64,000 bases of DNA, taken from NCBI RefSeq assembly GCF_026586805.1, contig NZ_JAPFHA010000008.1, forward strand, positions 1-64,000, given 5' to 3'. Made by a program: the position numbers and the translations under genes. A model generated the notes under the pieces. It was not told the origin of the DNA. It did no database searches and saw nothing but the letters and a program-made list of their open reading frames with translations. This DNA is from Niveibacterium sp. 24ML. GTDB lineage: Bacteria > Pseudomonadota > Gammaproteobacteria > Burkholderiales > Rhodocyclaceae. The first letter of the stretch is position 1. Every line of letters starts with the position of its first letter. Positions 35,994 through 45,300 of the stretch are shown here, in pieces.

Positions 35994-36632
35994 TTGAAAT
36001 ACCGGATTCTTCCCGTAACGCCGTTCCAGCAGAACTGCAGCCTGATCTGGTGTCCGCAGACACGCATGGCCGCCCTGGTTGATCCTGGCGGTGAGGTTGA
36101 TCGCCTGCTTGCCGCGGTTGAAGCCGAGGGGCTGACGCTTGAGAAAATCCTGCTGACCCATGGCCACATCGACCATGCAGGCGGCACCGCGGAGCTGGCG
36201 CGCCGGGCCGCTGTCCCGATCGAAGGCCCGCAACTGGAAGAGCGGTTCTGGCTCGAAGCCTTGCCGCAACAGTCGCGCATGTTCGGCTTTCCGCAAGTTG
36301 AACAGTTCGAGCCGACGCGCTGGCTCGAAGACGGTGATACCGTCACGGTTGGCGAGCAACAGCTGCAGGTGCTGCACACGCCGGGCCACACGCCGGGTCA
36401 TGTGGTGTTCTTCCATGCCCAGACCCAACTCGCTCTGGTCGGCGACGTCATCTTTGCCGGTTCGATCGGCCGCACCGACTTCCCGCGCGGCGATTTCAAC
36501 ACCCTGGTCAATTCAATTCGCAGCAAACTGTGGGCCTTGGGGGATGATGTCAGCTTCATTCCCGGCCATGGCCCGATGTCCACCATCGGCCGTGAGCGCC
36601 GTACCAACCCCTTCGTAGCCGAAGGTCTTTGA
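35994..36632 (+). CDS. MBL-fold hydrolase (YcbL/glyoxalase II-like)
   Basis: 212 residues from a TTG start ([19 protein letters not shown]), chosen because GGAGG lies 8 nt upstream and homologues begin here. The metal motif [11 protein letters not shown] is complete, with further ligands in [25 protein letters not shown] and PGHGPMS. Size and sequence match the small type II glyoxalases such as YcbL. They hydrolyse glutathione or other thioesters. A TAGAAT -10-like box lies at 35966-35971. The response-regulator gene follows 9 nt later. Confidence 0.92.
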   Translation: MKYRILPVTPFQQNCSLIWCPQTRMAALVDPGGEVDRLLAAVEAEGLTLEKILLTHGHIDHAGGTAELARRAAVPIEGPQLEERFWLEALPQQSRMFGFPQVEQFEPTRWLEDGDTVTVGEQQLQVLHTPGHTPGHVVFFHAQTQLALVGDVIFAGSIGRTDFPRGDFNTLVNSIRSKLWALGDDVSFIPGHGPMSTIGRERRTNPFVAEGL

Positions 36633-36641
36633 GGAACCGAC

Positions 36642-37331
36642 ATGCGTCTGGCCATGCTCGAAGATGATCGCGATCAATCCGGCACTCTTGCTGCCTGGCT
36701 GCAGGATGCCGGACACGATGTGCACGCCTTCTCGCACGCGCGCGAACTGATGAAGGTAGCCGGCCGCGAGAGCTTCGACTTGTTCCTGATCGACTGGATG
36801 CTGCCCGAGATCACCGGGGCTGAGGTGCTGCGCTGGTTGCGGGTGGATCGCGAAGATCCGACTCCGGTGATCTTCGTCACCGCGCGCGATGCCGAAGAAG
36901 ACATCGTCGCAGCCCTGGGTGCCGGCGCTGACGACTACATCGTCAAGCCGGTCAGGCGGCTTGAACTGATTTCGCGCATCAGCGCCGTGTTGCGCCGGGT
37001 ACGCCCGAAAGAGCCGGAGCGCGAACTGCGGGTGCCCCCCTACCGTTTCGACCTCACGCAGAAGGCCTGCAGCCTCGGCGAAACGAAGATCGACCTGACC
37101 GACAAGGAATTCGAACTCGCGGTCTTCCTCTTCCGCAACCTCGGGCGCTTGCTCTCGCGCGGGCATCTGCTTGAAGCGGTGTGGGGCCGCAATCCCAACG
37201 TCGCCACCCGCACCATCGATACCCATGTGTCGCGGCTGCGCACCAAGCTCGCGCTGCGCCCCGAAAACGGCTACCGCCTGACGCCAACCTACAACTACGG
37301 CTATCGGCTCGAACGCGCGACCGAGGAATGA
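36642..37331 (+). CDS. OmpR-family response regulator
   Basis: 229 residues. The receiver domain (1-118) has the acidic pocket (EDD, residues 7-9), phospho-Asp in FLIDWMLPE, and the Lys in YIVKPVRR. The winged-helix domain (about 130-229) has the usual RTIDTHVSRLRTKLAL recognition helix and YNYGYRLE end. No kinase gene adjoins it directly: mscL lies between it and a soluble histidine kinase gene 560 nt away, which is the best candidate partner. It is probably cotranscribed with the MBL hydrolase. Confidence 0.92.
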   Translation: MRLAMLEDDRDQSGTLAAWLQDAGHDVHAFSHARELMKVAGRESFDLFLIDWMLPEITGAEVLRWLRVDREDPTPVIFVTARDAEEDIVAALGAGADDYIVKPVRRLELISRISAVLRRVRPKEPERELRVPPYRFDLTQKACSLGETKIDLTDKEFELAVFLFRNLGRLLSRGHLLEAVWGRNPNVATRTIDTHVSRLRTKLALRPENGYRLTPTYNYGYRLERATEE

Positions 37332-37362
37332 AAACGGCCGCCGGGCTTGGCGCGGCGGCCGC
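37331..37362 (-). terminator. terminator of mscL
   Basis: On the minus strand, CGGCCGCC pairs with GGCGGCCG across a loop of about 11 nt, followed by TTTTCATT. It overlaps the end of the response-regulator gene. Confidence 0.75.
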
Positions 37363-37388
37363 TGGATCTTGCCTTGGCAGGCGCGGGC

Positions 37389-37808
37389 TTACTTCTTCAG
37401 TGAATCGCGGATCTCGCGCAACAGCAAGATGTCTTCCGGTGTTGCCGGGGCTGCGGCCGGTGCGGCGGGTTGTTCGCGCTTAAGCTTGTTGATGAGCTTC
37501 ATGGCCATGAAGATCGCGAATGCAATGATCAGGAAGTCGACGGCAGAATTGATGAAGGCGCCATACTTCACCAGCGGGGCACCGGCCTTCTCGGCAGCTT
37601 CAAGCGTCTCGAAGGTCTTGTCGCCCAGGTTGATGTACAGATGCTTGAAGTCGACGCCGCCGACCAGGCGCCCGATCACCGGCATGACGACGTCCTTGAC
37701 CAGCGAATCGACGATCTTGCCGAAGGCACCGCCAATGATCACGCCGACTGCAAGGTCGACAACATTGCCCTTCAGCGCGAATTCCTTGAATTCAGAAAAA
37801 AAGCTCAT
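37389..37808 (-). CDS. mscL: large-conductance mechanosensitive channel MscL
   Basis: 139 residues. The N terminus [15 protein letters not shown] is followed by the pore helix with [22 protein letters not shown], the conserved MscL core, then a periplasmic loop, a second membrane helix (about 72-95) and a cytoplasmic C-terminal helix bundle ([14 protein letters not shown]). It opens under membrane tension to release solutes on hypo-osmotic shock. The start at 37808 is standard; the longer frame is not supported. Confidence 0.97.
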   Translation of the reverse strand: MSFFSEFKEFALKGNVVDLAVGVIIGGAFGKIVDSLVKDVVMPVIGRLVGGVDFKHLYINLGDKTFETLEAAEKAGAPLVKYGAFINSAVDFLIIAFAIFMAMKLINKLKREQPAAPAAAPATPEDILLLREIRDSLKK

Positions 37809-37892
37809 GACCCGATCTCCTGGTTGGTCGCCGTTCTTTGCAAAGGTCCATGCCTCGGCCTGGCTGGCGGGCAGGTGCGCCGCGAAGTGTCC

Positions 37893-38837
37893 ATGATGCA
37901 AGCCTCGCCGTGCAAGACAATCTCGCTCCCGCTGGCCGCATTGGAATCGCTTGTCGCCGGGCTCATTCTCGAAGCGGCCGACGGCAGCATCGCTTACGCC
38001 TCGCCGCGCGCCCTGGCGCTGCTTGGCGATCAGTCACCCGAGGCGCTGATCCGCGGACTGGGCGGCGCAGCGCCCGCCGTGGTCGATACCGATCACGGGT
38101 GCCGGCTTGCTTTGCGTGCCTGCCCCTTGGTCGATGAGGGCCTCACCCTCTGGGTGCTTGAAGACCTGACCCCGGCAACCCGCGCCGCCGTCCTGCGCGA
38201 CGATGCCTTGCGCGCCATGTCGCATGACTTGCGCGCGCCGATCGGCACGCTGCTCACACTCGCCGAGGGTGCGGCCGATGGCACGCTGGCCGCCAACGCG
38301 GAAACCTTCGCCCGCGTGGCGCACTTCGCCGGGCTTGCCCTGGCACGCGCCGACAGCGTGCTGCGCATGCTGCGCGCCGACGCGGCCACGGCCGAACGAT
38401 TCGAGCTGTTCGATCTGCAGCAGATTGCTTGGGAAGCGGCCGACGAATGCTGGCAGGATGCGCGCCGCCGGCAGATTGAAATCGTCGTCGAGGTGCCCGA
38501 TGGCGAAACCCTGGTGCGGGGCGACCTCGACATGTTGCGGCAAGCGCTCACGCACCTGCTGCGCAACGCCGTGCTGCATGGCCCGGCCGGCCAGCGCGTC
38601 AGCATCACTGTTGCCGCGCAGGCTCAGGCCGGGTACTCGGTGACGGTACGCGACCATGGCGGCGGGCTTGATGCCGTGCAGGCTTCGGTGCTGCTCGCCG
38701 CAACGCCGCTGGCGCCGGTGCGCGGGCTCGGGCTGGCTACGGTTCGCCGCATCTGCGATGCCCACGGCGCCCGCCTGCAGTATCGCCATGACGCCGATGG
38801 CGCCAGCGTGACCCTGCACTTGCCAGCCGCCAGCTGA
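37893..38837 (+). CDS. soluble sensor histidine kinase with PAS-like domain
   Basis: 314 residues without membrane helices. A PAS-like segment (about 12-100) precedes the HisKA domain with [14 protein letters not shown] and its phospho-His. The HATPase domain has the N box ([11 protein letters not shown]), G1 box (DHGGGL) and G2 box ([11 protein letters not shown]). It should autophosphorylate in the cytoplasm. Its likely partner is the OmpR-type regulator upstream at 36642-37331, across the oppositely oriented mscL. It is 2 nt before the AsmA-like gene, so the two are coupled. Two adjacent ATGs are possible starts. Confidence 0.85.
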   Translation: MMQASPCKTISLPLAALESLVAGLILEAADGSIAYASPRALALLGDQSPEALIRGLGGAAPAVVDTDHGCRLALRACPLVDEGLTLWVLEDLTPATRAAVLRDDALRAMSHDLRAPIGTLLTLAEGAADGTLAANAETFARVAHFAGLALARADSVLRMLRADAATAERFELFDLQQIAWEAADECWQDARRRQIEIVVEVPDGETLVRGDLDMLRQALTHLLRNAVLHGPAGQRVSITVAAQAQAGYSVTVRDHGGGLDAVQASVLLAATPLAPVRGLGLATVRRICDAHGARLQYRHDADGASVTLHLPAAS

Positions 38838-38839
38838 CG

Positions 38840-41044
38840 ATGCACGCCGCAATGTCGCGTTTGCCCAAGATCCTCGGTTTCCTGCTCGGTGCCGTCAGTG
38901 CGCTGTGCGTGGTCCTGGCGCTTTACCTGCTCGCCACCTGGGACGGCAACGCGGTGCGGCGCGACCTGGCTCGCGAGGTGCGCGAGCGCTGCGGCCGGCC
39001 GCTGGCGATGGAATCGGCGCCGCGTCTGCGTTTTCGCCCGATGCCGACGATCGTGATCGATGGCCTGGCGCTGGGCGAACGCGGAGTCCCTGGCATCGCC
39101 GCGCGCGCCGGCCGGGTCGAGGCAGGCATTGCCCTGCTGCCGGCACTGCGCGGGCGGCTAGAAGTGCGCAGCCTCGCGGTGCACGACCTGAGCCTGCAAC
39201 TTGAGCGCAAGCAGGGCGACTGGAGCCTTAACGATGTGCTGCGCGGCATGCGGATGGAGTCGAAATCGCAGCTTGCGGTCAAGCTCGAAGCGCTGACGCT
39301 TGAACGCGCCCGCCTGCGGTTGCATGACGATTCGCTCGGACACGCGCTCACCTTTGAGCGGATTCACCTGAAAACCGGCGCGCTGCAGCCCGGCTCGCGC
39401 GGCCGCATCATCGGCGAAGCCACCCTCACCGAAGGGCCGGGCGCGGCGTCGGGCGGGCTGAGTATCGACGTTGCTTATCTGCTCGATGCCCAGGGCTACG
39501 ACATCGAATCGGCCAGTTTGGCCTTCCGGGGTGACGCCTGGGGCGCGACCGGGCTGGAGGGCGAATTGCTGGCGCGATCCGGCCGCGGCGACCACCACAG
39601 CACGCTCGCCCTGCAGGGGCTTTCTTTGCGCGCCAAGGGGCGCATCGGTACCGGGCGGCTGCAACTGAACGCCAGCGCGGAGCGGCTGGCGCGCCAGGAA
39701 GACGCACTGGCCCTGCAGGCGATCAAGGCGCGCATGCTGGTCAACGACGGCGCCGAGCGGACCGATGTGAGCTTTGAGACCGCATCGATCGCACCCCGCA
39801 CCGCAAGCTTTCCGGGCGAGCCGCTACATGCCGCCTTCCGCAGCGAAGGCGGCAAACGCGTGAGCAGCGGGCAATTGAGCGCGCGCATCGCCTACCGGCC
39901 CGACCACGCCAAGATCGAGCTTGATGCGCTCGACGCGCGCTGGCGCAGCAGCCCGGCCGGCAGCCCGGAAGGCGAATGGCTCGCGCACATCACGGGCCGC
40001 GCCAACACCTCGCTCCTGGGGGGCCGCGTTGAACTCGATCTGGGCGCCCGCGTTGGCAAGTCGGCCCTGCGGATGAAGGCCGACTACGAACAGGCGCGTC
40101 CGATTCCGTGGAGTTTCCTGCTCAGCGGCGATCAGCTCGATGCCAACCGCGTGCGTGCCAGTCTGGCGCTGGAAGGGCCGGGTGATCTGCTCGCGCCGCT
40201 GCTGCGCCTGAACGGATCGGGCCGCCTGCAGTTGGGCAAGTTTTCGCTCGGTGCGCTGCATGCCAGCGATCTGGCGGGCGAGCTGGAAACCGGCAATGGC
40301 AGCGCCAGCTTGAAGAACGCGCGCCTGAGCGCTTTTGGCGGGCAGTTCGAGGGTTCGGTGCGCTACACCCGTGCCGATCACCGCCTTGCGCTGGACAACC
40401 GCTTCAGCGGGATCGATCTCGCTGCCATGCAGAAGGCGCTGCGCCGCAACTGGCCGATCAGCGGCACCCTCAGTGGCCAGTGGACGATCGAAGCCGCCGG
40501 CCTGAACTGGCCAGACATCGCACGCAGCCTCAGTGGCGAGGCGCGTTTCACGCTCAGCCCGGCGTATTGGCGCGGCGGCAGCATCGAAAACCTGCTCACC
40601 GCGGTGCGGCCGGCGCTCAAGGATCGAAGCCCGGCACAACGGGCGGCCTTGCCAACCGAACAGCAGGCCTTCACGGCGCTGGGCGCGCGCTGCAGTCTGG
40701 CAGCCGGGCGCGCCGATTGCAGCGAGTTCTTCGCCCAGACGCCCTGGACGCGCCTGGGCGGCGAGGGCAGCCTCTCGCTTGCCGACGGCTCGCTCGACTG
40801 GCTGACGCGCATCGCCGTGCAGTCGCGCGGCCCCACGCCACGCGCACTGACGGGCTTGCGCGGTGTCACAGTGCCGCTGCGCCTGAACGGGCCGGTCGGC
40901 AGCGCGGGCTATGCGCTGGATTGGCGCAGCGCGCCGCCGCGCCCGGCGCCGGTGAAGGCCGCGCCGCGCCCGGCTGAACCCGAAACGGCACCGGACTCAA
41001 GCCCTGAAAACGCTGCGCAGACGGTGCCGAGCGCCGCTGGCTAA
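38840..41044 (+). CDS. AsmA-family protein
   Basis: 734 residues. The N-terminal membrane helix (about 12-35) is followed by the AsmA domain (SAPRLRFRPMPTIVIDGLAL, typical) and a long beta-rich region. The C-terminal AsmA_2 region (about 570-700) contains the usual pattern of a collapsed barrel start. The tail is Pro/Ala-rich. AsmA-like proteins sit in the inner membrane, reach into the periplasm and affect lipid transport and outer-membrane integrity. It starts 2 nt after the histidine kinase gene, an unusual partner. Confidence 0.85.
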   Translation: MHAAMSRLPKILGFLLGAVSALCVVLALYLLATWDGNAVRRDLAREVRERCGRPLAMESAPRLRFRPMPTIVIDGLALGERGVPGIAARAGRVEAGIALLPALRGRLEVRSLAVHDLSLQLERKQGDWSLNDVLRGMRMESKSQLAVKLEALTLERARLRLHDDSLGHALTFERIHLKTGALQPGSRGRIIGEATLTEGPGAASGGLSIDVAYLLDAQGYDIESASLAFRGDAWGATGLEGELLARSGRGDHHSTLALQGLSLRAKGRIGTGRLQLNASAERLARQEDALALQAIKARMLVNDGAERTDVSFETASIAPRTASFPGEPLHAAFRSEGGKRVSSGQLSARIAYRPDHAKIELDALDARWRSSPAGSPEGEWLAHITGRANTSLLGGRVELDLGARVGKSALRMKADYEQARPIPWSFLLSGDQLDANRVRASLALEGPGDLLAPLLRLNGSGRLQLGKFSLGALHASDLAGELETGNGSASLKNARLSAFGGQFEGSVRYTRADHRLALDNRFSGIDLAAMQKALRRNWPISGTLSGQWTIEAAGLNWPDIARSLSGEARFTLSPAYWRGGSIENLLTAVRPALKDRSPAQRAALPTEQQAFTALGARCSLAAGRADCSEFFAQTPWTRLGGEGSLSLADGSLDWLTRIAVQSRGPTPRALTGLRGVTVPLRLNGPVGSAGYALDWRSAPPRPAPVKAAPRPAEPETAPDSSPENAAQTVPSAAG

Positions 41045-41049
41045 ACCCT

Positions 41050-42789
41050 TCAGCCGGCAAACTGCAGGCGCGCCAGATGGGCGTAGAGACCGTCGGCCTC
41101 GACCAGTTGCGCATGGGTGCCGGCTTCAACGATGCGGCCGTGCTCCATCACCACGATGCGGTCGGCTTCCTGCACGGTAGCAAGGCGATGCGCAATCACC
41201 AGCGTGGTGCGGCCGCGCATCAGGTATTCCAGCGCGGCCTGCACCACGCGCTCGCTTTCGGCATCCAGCGCCGAGGTCGCTTCGTCGAGCAGCAGGATCG
41301 GGCGGTCTGCCAGGATTGCGCGGGCGATCGCGATGCGCTGGCGTTGCCCGCCTGAAAGCTTGACGCCGCGCTCGCCCAGATCGGTGTCGTAGCCCTGCGG
41401 CAGGTTCTTCACGAACTCGTCGGCATACGCCGCTTCGCAGGCCGCTCTCACCTCGGCCAGTGTGGCCTGCGGACGCGCGTAACGCACGTTTTCCAGCACG
41501 CTCATCGCGAAGATCACCGGCTCTTGCGGCACTAGGGCGATCCGTTCGCGCACCGCCCGCGGATCGGCCTGGTGCAAGGGCACGCCGTCAATCGTGATGA
41601 TGCCGCTGGCCGGGTCGTAAAAGCGCAACAGCATCTGGAATACGGTGGTCTTGCCGGCGCCCGAGGGGCCCACCAGCGCCACCGTCTCACCCGGCGACAC
41701 GGCAAGCGAGAAGTCATCGAGCGCTGCCGTATCGGGGCGCGAGGGATAGCGGAAGTTCACCTGCTCGAAGCGCACTTCGCCGCGCGGCGGCGGCAGGCTT
41801 TGCGGGTTGGCCGGCGGCGCGATGTCGGGCACGGTGGCGAGCAGTTCCATCAGGCGTTCGGTCGCGCCGCGCGCGCGCTGCAAATCGCCCCACACTTCCG
41901 ACAGCGCGCCCACGCTGCCGGCCACCATGGCAGCGTAGAACACGAAGGCCGACAACTCGCCCGCCGTCAGCCGCCCGGCCAGCACATCGTGCCCTCCGAT
42001 CCACAGGATGAACGCGATCGCCCCGAACACCAGCACCATCACCGCCACGATCAGCGCCGAGCGCGCGGTGATGCGCCGGCGCGCGGTAAGGAAGCCGCGT
42101 TCAACACGCTCGGCGAAGTCGGCGCGGTCGGCGCCCTCGTGGCCGTAAGCCTGCACGATGCGGATCTCGTGAATGGTCTCGTCGATACGATTGCCCAGAT
42201 CCGCCACCCGGTCCTGGCTCTCACGCGCCAGCGCGCGCACGCGGCGCCCGAACAGCACGATCGGCACCACCACCAGCGGCACCCCGGCAATCACCAGCAG
42301 GGTCAGTTTGGTGCTGGTGGTGAACAGCATCGCGAGCCCGCCGATCAACAGCAGCGCATTGCGCAGCGCGATCGAAACGCTCGAGCCGATCACGTTCTCA
42401 AGCTGGGTGGTGTCGGAGGTCAGGCGCGAGATCACGTCGCCGGTGCGCCCGCTCTCGAACCACGAGGGCGGCAGCGAGAGCAGGTGGTCGAACACGCGCC
42501 GTCGCAAATCGGCGGTGACCCGCTCGCCGAGCCACGACACGTTGTAGAAGCGCAGCCAGGTTGCCGCCGCCAGCAGCGCGATGACGCCGAACATGGCGGC
42601 CAGCGCGCGGTCCAGCCAGGCCGGATCGCCGGCCGAAAAGCCCTTGTCGATCACCGCCCGCAGACCCTGGCCAACCCCGAGCATGGCGCCCGCAGCGAGT
42701 ACCAGCGCGATCGCGGCAATCAGGATCCGGGCACGGTAGGGGCGCAGCAGTTCAGTGAGGATGCTGCGAACACTGGGTGGCTGGGGCAT
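41050..42789 (-). CDS. MsbA-type ABC exporter (fused permease-ATPase)
   Basis: 579 residues. Six membrane helices (about 18-310) are followed by an ATPase domain with Walker A (GPSGAGKTT), signature (LSGGQRQRIAIARA), Walker B (ILLLDEATSALD) and H-loop (VIAHRLATV). A half-transporter, it should work as a homodimer. Substrate is not readable: lipid and drug exporters share this layout. The first 12 codons and the leader occur again in degenerate form at 44500-44569. It is convergent with the AsmA-like gene. Confidence 0.92.
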   Translation of the reverse strand: MPQPPSVRSILTELLRPYRARILIAAIALVLAAGAMLGVGQGLRAVIDKGFSAGDPAWLDRALAAMFGVIALLAAATWLRFYNVSWLGERVTADLRRRVFDHLLSLPPSWFESGRTGDVISRLTSDTTQLENVIGSSVSIALRNALLLIGGLAMLFTTSTKLTLLVIAGVPLVVVPIVLFGRRVRALARESQDRVADLGNRIDETIHEIRIVQAYGHEGADRADFAERVERGFLTARRRITARSALIVAVMVLVFGAIAFILWIGGHDVLAGRLTAGELSAFVFYAAMVAGSVGALSEVWGDLQRARGATERLMELLATVPDIAPPANPQSLPPPRGEVRFEQVNFRYPSRPDTAALDDFSLAVSPGETVALVGPSGAGKTTVFQMLLRFYDPASGIITIDGVPLHQADPRAVRERIALVPQEPVIFAMSVLENVRYARPQATLAEVRAACEAAYADEFVKNLPQGYDTDLGERGVKLSGGQRQRIAIARAILADRPILLLDEATSALDAESERVVQAALEYLMRGRTTLVIAHRLATVQEADRIVVMEHGRIVEAGTHAQLVEADGLYAHLARLQFAG

Positions 42790-42820
42790 GGCGGCAGTCC
42801 TGGCAGGCCGGCGTTGCCGG
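42751..42820. repeat. copy 1 of a diverged 70-bp direct repeat (ABC exporter 5' end)
   Basis: This copy spans the first 12-13 codons and start region of the ABC exporter gene. It aligns without gaps to 44500-44569 with 54 of 70 identical bases, and continues more weakly for another 24 bases (15 identical). A 12-base stretch, CTGGCAGGCCGG, is identical in both. Confidence 0.75.
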
Positions 42821-43176
42821 CAACGGCCGATATCCTCTCATGCGTTGATTGGGGCCGCATGTCGGGCAGACGGGGCCTCTGATCGCGGGCGTGAGCCGGT
42901 TGATTGCGCACCCGGGCATGAGCATGTACGGCGCTGCAGATTGAAAGGTGCCGCGCCGCACGACCATCAGCTTGGCCAAATCTGTTCTACATCAAGCAAG
43001 GCGTTCGAGCCCCTGAGTTCCGGATCAATCCGGACCGCCGACGCCTTGCCGTGGATGGTGTCGGGCACGTACTGTCCGGCAGGTCGGGAGCACGGGGATG
43101 CCGCCTTGGCAATTCAACTGATGGCGTCCGGGGCTCCGCGCATTTCGCTCGAACACCTCAAACCAGGGTGAAAGTT
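42790..43176. other. leader region of the unknown repeat-bounded gene
   Basis: A 387-nt gap between the ABC exporter start and the unknown gene. It contains the outer part of repeat copy 1, a small palindrome (CCGGATCAATCCGG at about 43020) and no supported coding frame. Promoters for both divergent genes should lie here. Confidence 0.4.
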
Positions 43177-44472
43177 ATGCAAGGCAGACAAGTCTTGTTG
43201 GGAGCGCTGGTCACGACAGCGCTGCTCGTCATCGCGTTTGCGGTCTGGTGGATTGCAACCCCGTCCTTGAGATCGGAAGCGCCCGCTCGCGGCCCGGTTT
43301 CATCTTTGTTCCGGTCCATGATCCCGAAGGCCCTTGCCAACAACTTTGGCATTCCCGGGGATGAAGTGACGATTTCGTCTGAAGGCGCCGATGCGCAGGC
43401 ACGGCTTGTCGACGCGCTATTGCACGGTCGGTTTGAAGAGGCGGACCGTATCGCGAAAGCGATCATTGAAAACGGGCAGTTCGGGAATCACGAAAAACAG
43501 GCGGTATTCCATGCAGCGCTTGAAGGCCTGAAGGGGCGGGGCAAGGAACAGGCACGGATTCTGGATTATCTGTCGATGCTGGCACCGAGTTCGCTCACCA
43601 ATGACCTGGTGGGCGAACTGCTGAACGCATTTGGCAGTTCTGAATTGAGGGCAGCGGCGGCCAGAACGCTTGGCGCCGCATTCATAGATCCGAGCCCGGA
43701 TGGCGCCGATCAGACGCCGATGGCCCGAGCCAGAAACGCCGCGATTCTGGACGCGCTTCGGGCAGGAATCGCGAGTTCCGATCAGAACGTGGCAGTCAGT
43801 TCGCTGATGACCTTCAGTCGGATCGGGCCGACGGAAGAGGTGACCGCGGCACTTCTGAAAATCCAGGCACGCAACTGGATCGACCGTACCGCTGCCGTGA
43901 GGGAGTTGCTGATCCAGATGCCCGCTGCAAATAGCGCAAAGGAGCAAGTGAGCCTCGCAAAGACCATTGTTCGTTTGAGCGAGGGAGCAACTCCTGGAGA
44001 ACTCCGCCCCGACGAACTCGTTTTTACTACGTCTCAGAGCATTTCAGGGTCTGACATTGTGATCGCACGCATCTCCCCGGATGCGCGGCAGATCATTGCA
44101 GCGCATATGATCAAGCTTGAGCCGCCAATCGCCGATGCTTCAGGAACCGTGACGCCTGCGAACGCACGTGGGTATGCGGAGTGGCTCAAGCTGACGACCG
44201 AGCTCACATCAAGCGGAATCGCGGAAGCGAACAAACGGGCTTTCGCGGCACTTCAAGCCGCCGACGATCCACGGCGCGTTGTCGCCGTCCTCGCCGCCAT
44301 CAGCGGGCCAGGCTTTGCCGGCGCAGTCAGTCCGGACGAACTGAAATGGCTGCGAGGGCAGGTCGAACGAGCGGCACGGGAAAGCCACGCGGCGCCGCTG
44401 CAAGCGGGCATGGTTCAAACCGCCACCGAGGCGATTGCCGCAGCTGAGCGGGAAAGGCACTTGCAACCTTAG
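43177..44472 (+). CDS. unrecognised membrane-anchored helical protein
   Basis: 431 residues. A single N-terminal membrane anchor (about 8-28) precedes an almost wholly helical region with HEAT/TPR-like spacing (for example ADAQARLVDALLHGRFEEAD, AVFHAALEGLKGRGKEQARI, SLMTFSRIGPTEEVTAALLK). No family is recognised. A GTG nine bases upstream is an alternative start; AGGGTG precedes the ATG. Codon choice is visibly less G/C-biased than in neighbours. The gene lies between two diverged copies of the ABC exporter's 5' end, which suggests it entered with a duplication. The periplasmic location is inferred from the anchor. Confidence 0.7.
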   Translation: MQGRQVLLGALVTTALLVIAFAVWWIATPSLRSEAPARGPVSSLFRSMIPKALANNFGIPGDEVTISSEGADAQARLVDALLHGRFEEADRIAKAIIENGQFGNHEKQAVFHAALEGLKGRGKEQARILDYLSMLAPSSLTNDLVGELLNAFGSSELRAAAARTLGAAFIDPSPDGADQTPMARARNAAILDALRAGIASSDQNVAVSSLMTFSRIGPTEEVTAALLKIQARNWIDRTAAVRELLIQMPAANSAKEQVSLAKTIVRLSEGATPGELRPDELVFTTSQSISGSDIVIARISPDARQIIAAHMIKLEPPIADASGTVTPANARGYAEWLKLTTELTSSGIAEANKRAFAALQAADDPRRVVAVLAAISGPGFAGAVSPDELKWLRGQVERAARESHAAPLQAGMVQTATEAIAAAERERHLQP

Positions 44473-44499
44473 CGGCAGTGTCCTGCAACCGGGTCGCAA

Positions 44500-44569
44500 T
44501 CCAGTGTGGATGCTGCGCCCCCCGGGCGGCCAGGGCATGGCGCGTGTTCTGGCAGGCCGGGCTCGCCGG
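44500..44569. repeat. copy 2 of the diverged direct repeat (ABC exporter 5'-end relic)
   Basis: On the minus strand this copy encodes MPWPPGGRSIHT, matching the exporter's start MPQPPSVRSILT at 8 of 12 positions, with the ATG at the aligned place (44538). The frame breaks soon after, next to the 3' end of the unknown gene. The match extends past the start codon into the leader. Confidence 0.75.
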
Positions 44570-44650
44570 CGGCAGCCGGCATTCTTTTGTGCGCGGTTCA
44601 AGCCTGCGCCGCAGGCGCGCGTGCCGGCCCGGCCGGTTCCGTGAGTCCGC

Positions 44651-45175
44651 CTAGAAGCGCAAGCGCGTCCCGAAGCTCACGCGACCCTGCTCAACCGGAT
44701 CGAAGCGCAGTTCGTCGCCCTCGCGGTACAGGCGGTAAGCGGCCGATACGGACCACGCGGGCGAAAAGTCGTAGGAGAGGCGCATCCCGGCGTTCAGCGT
44801 GCGCCCTTGGCTGCCGCCCAGCGCGTCGATGTCACCACCGATGCGGAAGCTGCGCCAGAAACGGTACTCGCCAAACGCATGCAGCAAGGGCACGTAGCTG
44901 CGTCCGGTGAACAGCTGGGTCGCCGCGCGCGCAGGGTCCCAGTTGCTCAGCCCCACGCCGGCCGTGACATCGGGCTGGTCGAGCAGCGCATAGCGCAGCC
45001 GGCTGCGCCCGATGGTCGTGAGATCACCCTCTTCGGCGCCTTGCGCGTTGTGTGATGGATAGTCGGGCGAGGCGACGCCGAAAGCGCTCACCGGCACTCG
45101 CAGTCCCGCAGCGCTGGCGGGCAGGCCCAGCACGAGGCCGAAAACAGCAAGGCCCAAAGCGCAGATCCGGCTCAT
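44651..45175 (-). CDS. small outer-membrane beta-barrel protein
   Basis: 174 residues from MSRICALGLAVFGLVLGL, a clear signal peptide ending near ASAAGL. The rest alternates short amphipathic strands (RSRLRYALLDQPDVTAGVGL, FRIGGDIDALGG, WSVSAAYRLYREGDEL) and ends in Phe (VSFGTRLRF), the outer-membrane assembly signal. The length fits an eight-strand barrel. The function is unknown. The longer upstream frame is rejected because a good purine-rich ribosome site precedes this start. Confidence 0.75.
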   Translation of the reverse strand: MSRICALGLAVFGLVLGLPASAAGLRVPVSAFGVASPDYPSHNAQGAEEGDLTTIGRSRLRYALLDQPDVTAGVGLSNWDPARAATQLFTGRSYVPLLHAFGEYRFWRSFRIGGDIDALGGSQGRTLNAGMRLSYDFSPAWSVSAAYRLYREGDELRFDPVEQGRVSFGTRLRF

Positions 45176-45300
45176 GTCGCACCCCCCGTCAAGAACGCTC
45201 GCGATGCCGCAGCGTGACTGGTGACGCGCGGCGCGAATTTTCATTATGGACGCTGAGGCGCAGATCGCTAGACTCAGGCCATTGTCATTGCGGAACGATC

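Noticed and set aside
41572-42882. 436-residue open frame antisense to the ABC exporter
   Set aside because: His/Gln/Arg-rich shadow composition and no motif; the exporter has all its ATPase motifs on the other strand.
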